Notes: generated by a model from the letters alone, not told the origin. A stretch of DNA of 64,000 nt from Ophioderma brevispina (GCA_023653785.1 JAMKCH010014147.1:1-64000); one strand, 5' to 3'. Shown: positions 46,783 to 59,030, numbered from the stretch's first letter. Program-made: numbers and translations.

Positions 46783-48802
46783 ACAAAACGAAGACGAAAA
46801 ATACAGAAGTCCTCTATTTACGCCTTAGGTCATTTTTACGATTCCGCTATTGCTTCTCAAAGTATTTCTGAGAATTGTTACACTAAATAAGGTAAGGTAG
46901 TCACTTTCTTTAACCGTTTTACTCAAATACTTTTGCGTAATAATATGCACACTGTAGGATACACATTGTTCTTGCTTTGTGCACTTTGTGGTAATATAAT
47001 AAGGGAAATGTAATGTCTTGTAAGTACTGACACAGCGGGTTGGCAATGCAGTTTGCACGCGGACTATGTGCACATGAAAATTAGGTGTGTTTATGGGGTT
47101 TTAGTTACACATGAGTGCCTCGTGCATAAGATAACGTAATATACGCGAAAAAAGATGGAGCGTAATGTCAAGTTTTAGGACCGATTTAAAATCGTGGTTG
47201 AAAAATCCTTGTTCACACGTATTTAAAAGGGCATGATTATTATAGAATTTGCCTGAATGATAGAAACGGAGAAGTTTTTAAATCTGACTTTCTGCGACTA
47301 ATGGATAGGCTAAAAGAAAATAATAAGCCTATATACCCCAGTGTCGGCTATTTAAAATACCATTGTGGCGAAATTTGCGTGTTATAATCTGACCATATTG
47401 TGCATCATTAAAAATCATATTTTATTATTATTTATCCAGTGGTAGCGTAAAAAAGAAACAGAACTTCAAATGGAAACTCAACGAAGTTAAACGCGTCCAG
47501 AAATAATATATAATAACAGCCAAATTTGCCAAACCTGAGGCACAGAAAAGAAGGAAATATGTCTGTGATTCTACAAAAAAAGTCCCGAGCCAAGAAAAAG
47601 GAAAGAGAACATGGCAGCCACTACTCTGGGGATAATTCGATTTCAAATGAAATAACAAATATGACACGGATCGGTATATAAGGGCACAGTTCGAGACACT
47701 ATACAGAACATTCTGCGGAGTGAAAGCAGTAGCTTTGGAAAAATATAATTTAGAGATAGGCCTATACGATGTGATTTTATAAAAGGAAAAAAATGATCTA
47801 ATTGGATTCATTTTTGTCTCTGTTTTGCAAAAAACAACCTGTTTTAGGTATTCACTGTGGTTATTTTGGCATGTTAAAAGTGGATTTACAAAATGCGTTT
47901 ACTTACTGCATTTTGTGATGTATATTACGTTATCCGTACCAACATCTTGAAAACGAATGATATTGAAATATAGATTTACATCGTATTTCATGCAGTGATA
48001 ATTGAATATTAAAAGAGATCGTGAAAATGTTATCAAAGGCATATTAATTTAAAAGCATAAAAACCCAGGGGTTTCGTTCGCGAAAGAAGCAGTTCGAAAG
48101 ACTGACACTAGCCAGTTGCGACGTAAGTTAATACTAAGATTTTTTTTTTCGCGTCGTGAAACATGGCGTAGGGCTACGCTGTGTCCTACGAGTAAGCCAG
48201 ATTACGATTAAACGACGTGTGGTTAGGAGTACCGTAGCACACACGTAGGTGTGGGAAGTGCATCCATCCATTTTGTAGCTATCTTCACGACAAATAGATT
48301 ATATTCCAAAAAATGAATGGTAAGAAATAAGATATTATAGCAACCCCCTTCCAAATCCAATATAATGATATTACAGGGTTAATGCGAAAATAAAAACGTC
48401 ACAAAAAATTATTTCTAGAAGATTGCGTTAGGTTACCCAAAGTGACTGGTATATAGACACCTTAAGTTGAAGCGCCACAGATCTCTCATTTCCAATATGT
48501 CATTTATTCACATCAGTCAGTGGCTGAATAATAAGCATGTTTGCGCAATGTCTCAAAATCGGTGTATGTAGATAGTAAATAATAACAAAACTTGATTAAA
48601 CGTGTTAAAGTCAATAATCATATACATGTCGTATAATCTGTAACAATATGTAAAGCATGTCACTGCAATAAATGCTCTCAACATTTGTCCTGCATCCCTT
48701 TCCACAAATACTGCTCATCTATCAAAAATAGGGACGAAAGATGGAAATAAGAAGGGAAAAGAGGGAAAAGAACAAAAGAAAACTAAATTAGAAAGAAAAG
48801 AG
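46615..48802. other. No supported gene
   Basis: Short frames only. The 127-codon minus-strand frame at 47428-47811 is Phe/Ser/Leu-rich, as expected for AT-rich non-coding DNA. Near 48060-48125 an A/T-rich CATAAAAACCC, a CpG-richer stretch and a GTAAGTT donor could mark a promoter and first exon, but nothing confirms it. Confidence 0.35.
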
Positions 48803-48943
<141 letters not shown>

Positions 48944-48984
48944 AAGAAAGCGTATACAGATTACGAACAGTTCCGATCTATTCA

Positions 48985-49345
48985 CTAAGGCTGGCTCAGA
49001 GATTTGCCGAGGATGGTGCCCTCAATTATAAAAAATCGGGTTTTTTCAGTACATTAATGACTTGTCCACGTACTTTCCTGTGTGAATAGCTAGCGCAAAT
49101 CGATGTTCCTTCATATAGAAAATCGGATTTTTGTTATGAAACAGTAGCCTATCCTATATGAAACCGTGATACTACAAATAAATGTTTACTACATCAAAAC
49201 AAAAAGTATGTTTCATCTCAATCTTTGGTGGAATTGAGTATTTTAGGGACTATTTCACTTCTAGAGAGATATTAAAAAAAAACAATACACACAAAAACAT
49301 AATTCGAAATATCTACCTTTAAAGCAGTGCACAACGTTTTCGTCA
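48985..49345. repeat. Dispersed repeat RepB, copy 2
   Basis: Collinear with 36955-37370 from CTCAGAGATTTGCC to the AAAGCAGTGCACAA region. It begins about 45 bases after the A tract. Confidence 0.6.
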
Positions 49346-50021
49346 CATAATTGGCTCATCCCAGTTTTGTCTGAGATTAATTGCAAATATTAGTGTAAGT
49401 TCCTCGCTAGTAAGTTTGCTTGTCATATCTTCACTGGATTGACAGACTGTCTCCGGCTGGCTGCAGGCATTAGTGCATTGTTTTAAGTTTCATTCATTGC
49501 CCTTTTGTTTTCGGTATGGATTTAGGCCTATATTAATATATTTTCTTTTTTAAATATTTTTTTTTTGGTCTTTTTTTTCCCCAACCACAAGCATGAAAAA
49601 AAAGAGTCCCTCTTTGGTTTTGAAGCCATTTTCTTTTTGTGACAGTGTAGGGCATCTAATAGGCCAACGTATCGAACGTACATGGGCAAAAGTAACAATA
49701 TAAGCAACGTTAATATACTTCAATTGAATATAACGCAGTTCTCATATACTTGGAGGAATTCTAAAATATCCGAGAGATAGTCCGAGTACTTTCAGATTCA
49801 TAGTCTATAGTCACCCCAAGAACACACGGTATTCTTCTAAAAATCCGTTAATCGATTGGCATTCAACACCAACTCGGACAATAATTGCACCCACGAGGCC
49901 ACCCAATAGAGGACACGTAATAATGATCCTAAGTTATGCGAAAAAGGTGTTCCTACGACTGTCTACGTCCATTGTTCGCGAACGCACGTAAGTCATAACT
50001 TGTAGAAATCGTAACAGGCGC

Positions 50022-50046
50022 TAAGCATATGTTACGTATATGCTTA
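50022..50046. repeat. Small perfect hairpin
   Basis: TAAGCATAT and ATATGCTTA flank a 7-base loop (GTTACGT). Confidence 0.6.
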
Positions 50047-50234
50047 CGAATCAAGTTTCGCGGACGAACCCATGGATTTCTATCAGTATTGAAACAGGAC
50101 GAGTCCTTAAAAAGGACAATCTTCTGCATTTTAGTGCCCAATTTGTGAAATGAAACAACAAATGAGTTTGTAACACTATATTGTATGAATACTATGCAAG
50201 CCATCGATCAAATTCAACCTTTATTGTGTTGAAA

Positions 50235-50440
50235 CAAAAGACCTTCGTTCAAGTTACTTTTTCTGATACATCTGGATTATTTGAAGTAGAACGCATGCCA
50301 TGGAACACCAAGCTTCAGGTTACCATAATTCCCTTTTTAAGGGAACTTCTTATCTAATGCAAAGGCCCAAATATCACTATTGTGTCGTAATATCTGTCAT
50401 ACATTGTGTACATAAGTGTGCTGTTTACCACAGATTGAAG
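50235..50440 (+). repeat. RepA, truncated copy 3
   Basis: Matches the right-hand 200 bp of RepA. GGAACACCAAG, TAATTCCCTTTT and CTATTGTGTCGTAATA correspond to sequence at 1745-1880 and 19440-19555. Confidence 0.5.
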
Positions 50441-51341
50441 ATAGTCCGTTAGATTGAAATATTCCATGCTATCAGTGTGTAAAAATACATACAAACCATG
50501 TAATTCTGTACCACAATTGTATTATGATAACATTGGAAGTATTATTTTGAATATAAATTGGGGCATAGAGTCATTCACAGTTTAATTTGTCGAGCAAAAT
50601 TTTGCAATCTGACCAACAATCAGAAAAATTGTTACATAGCTACCTTTAGGTTAGGACTGTCTCATTTAGTGCAAGCAGGGGATGTCACTATCGCACTAGT
50701 GCGTTGCAAGTAGGGTATGTGGTATGGTATATCACTGACCATGCCATGCATGGAAATAGGGAACCTCTTGAACTCAACAGGCAGTATCAGTAACAGCTGA
50801 GAAGTGTAAACAATGGATGGGTTGTATAAACAATAAGAACTGAGTACACTGCATGAGGGTTTGGTTTGGTCAATTCGGATTAATTTTGTGGCAAGAAAGA
50901 AAAAAGATCTTGTCTGTTCGGAAAAGTTGCATAAGACGATTTTTTTTTAAAAAAAACCAAAAATCGACGTAAAAGAAAGACATGCCGTTTAAAGTACACA
51001 TTTGTCTCATACCAGCAATCAATGGCTTTCGCCATAAACAGTTCTGATATGTCTCGCAACATTATGAAGAAATCAGGAATTCAAGTATTAATGACTTCTT
51101 TTAAAATCAAAATTATCCGAGAAAGATGCATATGGATAACGTAATATACAAGGGCCCAAAACAGAAACAACACAACTTAATTGAAGGTTCAAAATTGTAA
51201 AAAATATAGGAGAGGGGTGTTCATAACTTTTTGGGTTTTGTTCAATGGATGTTTGATATGTTAGTAACAAATGTTGATAAGAATGTGCAACTTTGTTTTC
51301 CGATTTTTCAAATTGTGAAGTCACTTTTGAGAATAGCCCAT

Positions 51342-51410
51342 AGTATAATATATATATATATATATTATATATATATATATATAATATATATATATATTAT
51401 ATACATATAT
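51342..51410. repeat. (TA)n microsatellite
   Basis: Interrupted TA run of about 70 bp. Confidence 0.9.
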
Positions 51411-54234
51411 TGAGAATTTACCGAATTTTCAGCTCATCTTGTTACGGAATGGTTTATTATGATCTAAACTACATAAAATAAAAATCAAATAGACTCTTTT
51501 ATAGCCAGAATCAGAATGATTTCTAACGTAGATAATTAAATAAAGTGTATTTGTATTTAATATATTTGAACGTTTAGTGTATCTATAAACATTCGTAGGC
51601 TTGTTCAAATTAAGGTTATCCGACAGTACTCGCGGTTTCCTTGGGGGATGAGTTAGGTCGCATTTGAAGACGGTTTTATTCCATCGGATTGTATCATCAG
51701 TGACATGGTAATGCTACAATAGAGAAGAGATATTACAATTACTCACAGATTGAAAGAAGCTTTTATTTGTGTTCATCTAATTTAATTATAAACGGAGATG
51801 CACTAACTCATAATAAACCATGAGGTTTGAAGTAGGTTAGAGAAAAATGTCACGGTATCTATTCTAAGTATAAAATAAATAAAATATAGGTCGGGTTTCG
51901 CTGGAGAGTTTCCTGGTCTGTAAAGGCGTTTCTCTGGAGACAGCAGAGTTGACGAACTACCAGATTTGTCATATTTTGTACCCAATTTTCTGGATGTGGC
52001 ACAAAGCGCTTAATTAGAAATATAAGTATGTTAAATGTCAGCTGTGAATGCCAAGACGCACGCCGGATTCGTGACACTGGGGCTGCCAAGTCCCCGTACG
52101 AAAGAGTCTTATTGAATTTTGAACATGTTAGAAACAGAATACATACGGGTGGTTGGTAGCTATTAGCTGCTACACGATCTCTTTTTAAGATGATAAAGGG
52201 CGAGCTTGCAAAGAAAAAAAAAAATGGGACACACGTTCAAGTAGTAAAGTCATCCGGTGATTCGGTTTTCGCTTTTCCACAGGGGGAGGCAAAAGCCAAC
52301 GAATCAGTATTGATACTGCTTAAACTGGGGTTATTAACCGGTATTTTGTTTCGGTGTTAAATTGGTTTCAAAAATGACAATTCATCTGTATTAATTCGAG
52401 CAATAACGTCACGGTTGATTTATGAGGACCACATTTAAGGAATAATGCGGACTTGTATGAGAGGAAAAAGTTGTTTTACTTTTACATTCAATAGCGTTTT
52501 TATAGACTTGCCTTATAGCCACTGATCGGAAAAATAATTGAATTAATTGATCTAAATGTACAAAAAATGCTAGGCAATTCAGGAGAGAAAAATGAGCTGT
52601 GTGGCTCAAAATGCTTTTCATTTCCCTAAGAACCAAAATCAAAATCTGGTTTCAAATTACTGAAAATACATATTCATAGCAACAAAAACTAATCAAGATG
52701 CAGCGAAGATCTTTGCCATAGCATACACTCTTGCCAGCAGCCTAACTCCTGGCTCGGGGGCCTAATCTGGGCAAGAATCATGTTGCCAAAATTGAAACGT
52801 GGCTTCAACCCGTACCCACAAGCAAGGCGCAAGCCATTTTCAAAGCGCAGCAGATAGCAAAATGAACTAAAAAAAAGCAAGTTGTGTGCAGGGTTCAGTT
52901 GAAGTGTGTTTTATTGTGTTGGACGATTCATATGTATTCGTGAGTTGTGTTATGGAATTCATGGATACCCAGGCCAGAAAAACCTACAGACCAATATCTT
53001 TATATAACCAAAATCCGCTTACACTTTCTTCTGAAAAAAGATGAAATTGTGGTGGCCTTGCGAGCATGATAGAGATAATTATTTTCAGGGCCGGGGGAAT
53101 TGAAGACAGACTTTCCATAAGTGCAAAAATTAGTTGGGCGATCACCAGTGTATGAATCTGTCCTGATTGACCACAGATTTTCAGTGAACGATTGGGGCAA
53201 GAAGATAAACCAGCTGGAATCATAAAAAACCGATCTCAACCATTTAAAACCCCAATTCTTAACATTCAACAAATTTAACTTTGTCAACCTGATATCATAA
53301 TCAGAGCATAGAGCGAGAAACTTTTTAAACATCATCCTTTCAGTATTTTCCTTTCACATTTGCCCTATCTGTCAGGAATAACTTTCAGGAGGCGTCAAAA
53401 TCGAAGCACAATTAGAAGCCAAGTGAGGAACAATGAGTGCCTGTTGAGGTTAAGAAGGGTAATATATATGTTTTCGAGTAGTTATTATCAAAAAAACTAT
53501 AGAAGAGAGACATTTCTACACGTATGCTTGTAATCATATTTATTGCTGCTGTCGCGGAAATGCTGGGTCATTCTAATAATTTTGCAACAACACCAACAAA
53601 TTATAATCAATTAATTAATAATATCATTATTGTTGTGAGGCGATGGGACTTGTTATTAATGTGAGTTCGTGAGATTCCCGTGCTCAACCCGGACTATGTC
53701 TAAGGTTACCTGATATTCAGCTTTACGAATTCGGCAACCTTTCAACGAGTGGCTTGATGCCTGTATCCCTGCCTTTGATCACTTGTTGAGTTCTGTGCTC
53801 AGTTAACTTATCGTTGTATTTGTGTCCAGCATATATGTATTTTCAATTAATCTACAATCTATGATCTTGTTTTACTGGTTGTCATGTACAGCGGTACATT
53901 CGGACTAACGCGACGTGCTGGGCATGCGTGTCAATCTATACTTTTGACCACCATGGACCGCTCGAAGAAAAGGTAAAGTAAGTAAAAAATGTCCTTATAA
54001 ATTGTGTGTTCTTTTTCAAATAAAACTTAAAAATACCAAAGTTTAAGTAAATCCTTGGTTGGTCCTTTTTGTGATGGTTTGAAAGAAAATAGTTGTTCTA
54101 TTAAGTCAAAATATCTGGAGTTTCGAGTATAACAGAACAAGCCATTTTAAACTACGAACCAACTTGGTAACAACCTGTAGCTTTCTGATTAATAAACGTT
54201 TTGCGTTAGTACATACATTCCAAGTATAAACTCA
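51411..54234. other. No gene; half of a dispersed repeat
   Basis: The stretch 53684-53935 aligns with 58820-59030. CCGGACTATGTCT, GAATTCGGCAA and TTTATGATCTA-type words stand in the same order. At 53953 an ATG in a near-perfect context (GACCACCATGG) opens only seven codons before a GTAAAG, so it is not called a gene. The rest is unassigned. Confidence 0.35.
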
Positions 54235-54510
54235 ATGTGAACTGAGTAAATTAACTGTTGCTCAACACTGGGCCAACACGGTGCTCAACATCACGTAAGT
54301 CACAAAATGTTACTCAAATAACGATATGGAGCAAGATCCTACTCAAATACATTACAAAATATACTTACTCCTTGTGGGTTAGTAAAGTTTTACTCATCCG
54401 TTTGAGTCTAAAAGGTCACAGCTCATCTGTTGAGTAAAGAGCGAAGTAAATTTACTCAACAAATGTTTGATCATATTGACCTTTTAATTAGGCAGAGTAA
54501 AAATTAAGTG
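54235..54510. repeat. TTACTCAA-rich segment with hairpin
   Basis: TACTCAA, TTGAGTAA and close variants occur about eight times in 270 bp. TGTTGAGTAAA (54428-54438) pairs perfectly with TTTACTCAACA (54451-54461). It lies just 5' of the LINE fragment. Confidence 0.5.
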
Positions 54511-54584
54511 TTGTCAAAAACAACTAGCCAATATCATGGCAAGGAATAAAACGGATCACACAGACACGCCTTGTTAACGATTTG

Positions 54585-55505
54585 CACTTGAAGTTAGCTA
54601 GGACCTTGGTGTTACACTGCTAAATGACACTTCATTTGAAAATCACATTAGAACATGCATGCTCTGCGTCTTTTGGAATCACGCGATAGACTGATCCCCG
54701 TAGGTATTTAGATGAACCTACCACAGAACGCTTTGTTCATGCTGTTGTGTCCACAAGATTAGACTGTATTAATTCTCTCTGTTGTGGGGTCTTCCTTTCA
54801 GTCATATTGCAACCTACAACGTGTCCAGAATTCAGCAGCGATATTTTCTCACTTTTGAAAAACGATATGATCGCATTTCGCCTGTTCTGAACAATCTACA
54901 CTGGCTAAAAGGTTAACGACCTCATCTGTTTCAAATTGTACTCGTAACTATACTATGCGAACTGGTATGGCTCCCAAGTATCTCGACGAACATATTTCGG
55001 ATTATAAAAGTATTTCTCTACGCTCATTGTCGGAGGTCTTCTTAGTGCTGATTCACGAAGTAAGGGGCTAGTATGGGAACCGGGCGTTTGCCATTGCATG
55101 CTCTCACGATGTGGAACAGCCTTCCGGTGATGTTAGAAACGCACCAATGTTTAAACCTTAAAACTAGCACTAAAGAGATACCTTTTTACCCGAGTGAATA
55201 GCTTAAAATGACTTTACCTCTCTTAGTTTCTCTTCTTACTTTGTTTAGTTCTTAGTCTTCTCGGCATTCCATTTGCCAAGGCAAATGCTCATATGCTGAA
55301 CCTCTTTCTTTTTAATAATTGAAATGTTAAAACCATTGGCGTTTATGTTAGTTGATATATATTTCAATTAAGTATTTGATAAGAAACTTCATTTATTGTG
55401 ATTGTGTAATTATGTTGATTATGTACAGCGCTGACGCTGAGACACGATACTTTGTTGGTTTTAGTGACAATTATATTATAATTATATTATCATTATTTTT
55501 ATTAA
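54585..55505 (+). mobile_element. CR1/L2-like LINE, 3' fragment
   Basis: In shifting frames the plus strand shows the post-catalytic part of a LINE reverse transcriptase. The order is a LGVTLLNDTSFENHIRT block (near 54610), RLDCINSLLCG-like text (near 54760), RYDRISPVLNNLHWL (near 54870), MAPKYLDEHISDY (near 54970) and MWNSLPVML (near 55115). The tail ends with TGTACAGCGCTGACGCTGAG and TTATATTATCATTATT, the usual CR1/L2 type of end. The 5' part including the catalytic motif is absent. Confidence 0.75.
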
Positions 55506-56504
55506 ACGCCAATAGTTAACTTCAATGAATTAAAAATGCGTTGCGTTAATATCACATTGGCTGGTTGGCCGAATCTGTTAAGTATTAGTTCAAGTAGTAT
55601 TTAAGATGCTAAGTGCAGTTAAAGTGATATCTGTGGATTTCCGAAGTAAAGGGTTAAAACGCATGCTGTTTACCAGGTTTCTACTATCATGTATGATGAT
55701 ATGATTTTTTAACAAAGTTCTTTTAAAAAATCTGATTAGATACTGTAGGAGTCATGAGACAGAATAGCTTTGCACGTCACTGGTTTGAGGATTTTTTGGT
55801 GTATGTATAATTCCAGGTGGGGAACAGCTGGGTCATGGGACTTAAAAGTTATGTACATGGAATGATTGATAAACACAAATGGTAAATAACGTGACTGGCG
55901 ACATCACTAAGCATACTGCCCAGCGGTATGTGAACGCACTGTAAATCTAATGCTTTTAACTTCGCCGCTTTTTTTGCCTTTGCACAGTCATTATCATTAG
56001 GTTAGGATGCAGGTGATGTTCCTTTGCGCGTAAAGTACTTTCACTGTGATAGATGTGTGGTGGTCATAATCTTCACTAATTCCCTCAAGGGCTAGTGTAG
56101 TAATGATTGTACCCGCGCTATCAAAACCCACTACCATTCGCGAGCTACGATATTTTGAAAGTTACGATTTACGAAAATTGCATTAAGTGGCCAGGGGTTC
56201 ATCTAAACTACCAAGAGCCTACAATAATGAGATGTTTTAATACGTTTATTTTTTTTCACTAATAAAGTCTTATAAAAGCGATTATAGTTCGATTTCTATG
56301 TAATAAATCCAAAGTCCATGAGACGATTCACCTTTTAGAGAAGGAGGTTGAAATTGAGGAGGGTGTGCTGGTTAAAAATCGTATTGTATTTTTAATCATG
56401 TACAGTGTCAAAATGTTAAAAAATGTGAATGCTGTAAGCCTTTTTCCATAAATACTCGGCTAAGCTATATATATGAATGACTACTTTTCTGGTACAAGGG
56501 CAGC
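55506..56504. other. No feature seen
   Basis: AT-rich, without open frames, clear repeats or RNA-like folds that I can support. Confidence 0.35.
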
Positions 56505-56819
56505 CTATATATATAATATATATATATAATATATATATATATCTATATATATATAACCGTATATATATATAATTAATAATATAAATTACAAAGTATAGAC
56601 CTCTGTGTTCAAAAAGGCAACCGTCACTCGAGTCACGGCTACCTAACTTCCGATCACGGGTATCCGATCTTAGACGGATGATGGCTCATAGTCGTGTCTT
56701 AACCCGAAGACATGTATGTATATACTGCCGTGGTGTCACGACGGAGGCATTTCCAGCACGGTCTACTTTCCAAATGTCGAGAGTGCTCAACCACTACGAA
56801 TAGTGGGGGCGTTAATATA

Positions 56820-56995
56820 ACATCATAGTAAACAGTAATTATTTACAGGTGACTATCATTGGAATTAAGAGTGCTCACTCACATTACAGGAGAGCGACAA
56901 ATAAATTACAAAGTTTACGCTCTCCTGTAATGGATTGAGCAATCTTAATTCCAAAGATGGGTACCTGTAATAATACTGTTTACTATGGATGTTAG
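56820..56995. repeat. Long hairpin, about 75 bp arms
   Basis: From ATCATAGTAAACAGTAATT to ACATTACAGGAGAGCG on the left, and from CGCTCTCCTGTAATGGATT to ACTGTTTACTATGGATG on the right. The loop is about 21 bases (56895-56915). Arm mismatches are few and mostly single-base. Confidence 0.8.
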
Positions 56996-57070
56996 AATAT
57001 ATATATTATATATATATATATAATATCTTATATATATATCTATATATATATAATATAATATATATTACTT

Positions 57071-57120
57071 CAATCTGCAGGACAGTACCAGTTCGACTTT
57101 GTGTTTCTCATCAGTGCGCA
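57071..57120 (-). ncRNA. Hammerhead-ribozyme-like motif, degenerate
   Basis: On the minus strand, CTGATGAG (57114-57107) is followed after 11 bases by CGAA (57095-57092) and then by a short near-palindromic stretch ending GTC (57083-57081), the usual cleavage triplet. CTGCAGATTG follows. This is the element order of a type I hammerhead with a minimal stem III. Published work places hammerheads in the terminal repeats of Penelope-like elements, which fits the location. Stem II is short by about two bases and the GAAA is GAAC here, so this copy is probably inactive or carries sequencing indels. Confidence 0.45.
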
Positions 57121-57498
57121 AAGAGCTAATGCAATCCACAAATGAAAAAAAGGTGAATCAATGACCCGTTGAGCCACTGACCCACTCCATCACGCCAGAC
57201 ATTGTTTATGAATACTAGAGTGCTCAAAATCAATGAGTGAGCTATGCAAATGCTAATAGTATTACGTCTGGATAAAAAACAGCAAGGCTACATAAACCAT
57301 GTACAGTTGTAGAAAGCAAAAGATTGCTCACTAATAGCTTGAAAACCACCCACCTAAAGCAAAGAGTGCTCAACTAAAATGCTGCAACTATTAGGGCAAC
57401 AGCATGAAAGGGGTAATATACTCAATATATTATATATAATATATATAAGATAATATAATATATATAATATAGTATTCTAGTTTTTAATGAGTTGTACT

Positions 57499-57671
57499 AC
57501 GGGCTGTCTATAACAAAATATTCTAAAGGACAGCCCGTTATGAAAATCTCAAAATTTGAAGAATTTGCATCAATTTGCATAAATCATAATACACTTCTAT
57601 TGTTATAACGGAATAAACCTCTCACTACAGAGGAAGGCGTTAGGGGGAAGGAATTATGTCCCCCTAACGCC
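57499..57671. repeat. Two perfect short hairpins
   Basis: ACGGGCTGTC (57499-57508) pairs with GACAGCCCGT (57529-57538). GGCGTTAGGGGGA (57636-57648) pairs with TCCCCCTAACGCC (57659-57671). Each has a loop of 10-20 bases. Confidence 0.7.
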
Positions 57672-57946
57672 GTAATGAGTGGATATCAAACGCCACTTCC
57701 CTATAAGGCACTAGATAGCGATATATAGGCAAGTGTCACGAATTAAAAGGGTCTTATGTAACATTATATTCATACCCAACTGGTAAAATGTGTTGGGGAA
57801 ACTATCTATTTCCATTTAGAATATTAATTGTCATTAATCGATATACCATGAGCAACGTGGTCCCGTAATGGATATCCACGTAAAAAAGTCGTCTCTTCAA
57901 TCATGCGCAACCACAAAAACCTTATTAGGAAAAGGAACAGTTTGGA

Positions 57947-58015
57947 AGGGAATCTACCTTGCCGCATAATGTAAAGAGAGGGGAATCTACCTTGCCGCAT
58001 AATGTAAAGGAGAGA
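57947..58015. repeat. Tandem duplication, about 34 bp unit
   Basis: GGGAATCTACCTTGCCGCAT followed by AATGTAAAG occurs twice in direct succession. Confidence 0.8.
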
Positions 58016-58278
58016 GTGGAACTACTACAGAAAAATAGCAAGGAGAACGTTGGACAGATGACTTCGGTTGAGAGAAGATACCCTGCAAAAAAATAAAAAT
58101 AGATTTTAACAGGCACCAATCATGTAAAGTGCTACAATCTCTACCATAGAAAGACATCCCATGATAGTAAACCGTTGAACAAGTCTCTGGAAACTGTTGA
58201 AAAGCCTTGGTCTTAAATTAAACATCAGAATGGCAGAACGTTCATGATCGAAAGAGGCCGAAATTGTTGACTGTCACA

Positions 58279-58722
58279 TCAATATCTACGCAAAAACAAA
58301 TCACGGAAGAGCTTAGGATAAAAGCAATTTTCTCCGTTGTATACATTCCGGTACCACACACTTTCAATCTTCTGGACGTTTGCTTTAGTATATATTAACA
58401 TATTATCTCTAATTTGCCAGCTGGACCGTTCCTTACAGACTTGTTCAACCAATTCACGGGGCGTCGTGGCTACGATCTTCAAAAACTTCAGAAACATGTA
58501 CGCATCAATGGGGAGAGAAAATAATAGAGTAGCAGCAACAAATTGCGGAATAACACCCAGAATCTGTTTACCTTTCAAAACTATTTTCTTGTAAGGTGGC
58601 GCAACAAATATTTCAGGCTTTGCTTGGTAGCACTCTGACATACTTTGGGGATTCGTTTTTAAAAGTAGTTTGGTGTTTTTAGAGGAAATATGAGGATGGT
58701 GATGAACTTTGTGAAACTTCAA
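58279..58722 (-). CDS. Unrecognised 147-codon ORF (ATG at 58641)
   Basis: An open minus-strand frame ends at TGA (58279). The first ATG is at 58641, giving 120 residues. The frame upstream of it stays open for over 27 codons, so it may be an exon. The middle contains a hydrophobic stretch (ILGVIPQFVAATLLFSLP, about residues 55-72 from the left end) that could be a membrane segment. It is followed by a mixed, charged region (PRELVEQVCKERSSWQ). Codon use looks more protein-like than that of neighbouring frames. There is no recognisable domain, no good acceptor (TAAATTTCAAG only), and no transposon words around it. Confidence 0.3.
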   Translation of the reverse strand: MKFHKVHHHPHISSKNTKLLLKTNPQSMSECYQAKPEIFVAPPYKKIVLKGKQILGVIPQFVAATLLFSLPIDAYMFLKFLKIVATTPRELVEQVCKERSSWQIRDNMLIYTKANVQKIESVWYRNVYNGENCFYPKLFRDLFLRRY

Positions 58723-58819
58723 GACAAAACTTGAAATTTATTTGTAGTTGAAAGCATTTTCCAAAAATGTTTAAATTACAGTTTTTGTATAATGTTATAT
58801 AATATTACTACATATAGTT

Positions 58820-59030
58820 CGACGTAACCGGACTATGTCTGCGGTATCTATATCTGAACGCATCAAGCATATGAATTCGGCAAACCTTTCACCCAGTGAC
58901 TCGCCATTGCGGTAAACTTAGGGGTCGTATTTATGCCAGCGGAAAATTCAAAACTTAGCTGAAAAATTTATGATCTATAGTTTCTGTGCGTTGTAGAACG
59001 GTAACCACGACAATCCAGATGCCTAACGGG
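58820..59030. repeat. Dispersed repeat RepC, second copy
   Basis: Aligns with 53684-53935 through CCGGACTATGTCT, GAATTCGGCAAACC and TTTATGATCTATAG. It has no coding content. Confidence 0.45.

Larger units (their letters stand above)
56505..57475 (-). mobile_element. PLE-derived terminal modules between TA microsatellites
   Basis: TA runs at 56505-56581, 56996-57067 and 57415-57475 bound two modules of about 415 and 350 bp. AGAGTGCTCAA occurs at 56780, 57217 and 57363, with a variant at 56868. It is the exact complement of TTGAGCACTCT in the tail of the PLE at 45817, so these modules probably are minus-strand PLE ends. Neither encodes protein. Confidence 0.5.

Noticed and set aside
46829..46891. 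63-base segment between an AG and GTAAGG
   Set aside because: Two frames are open across it and the text is a hydrophobic AT-rich run; splice signals alone are not enough.
53953..53972. ATG in near-perfect Kozak context followed by a donor-like GTAAAG
   Set aside because: Only seven codons, no promoter and no downstream exon found.
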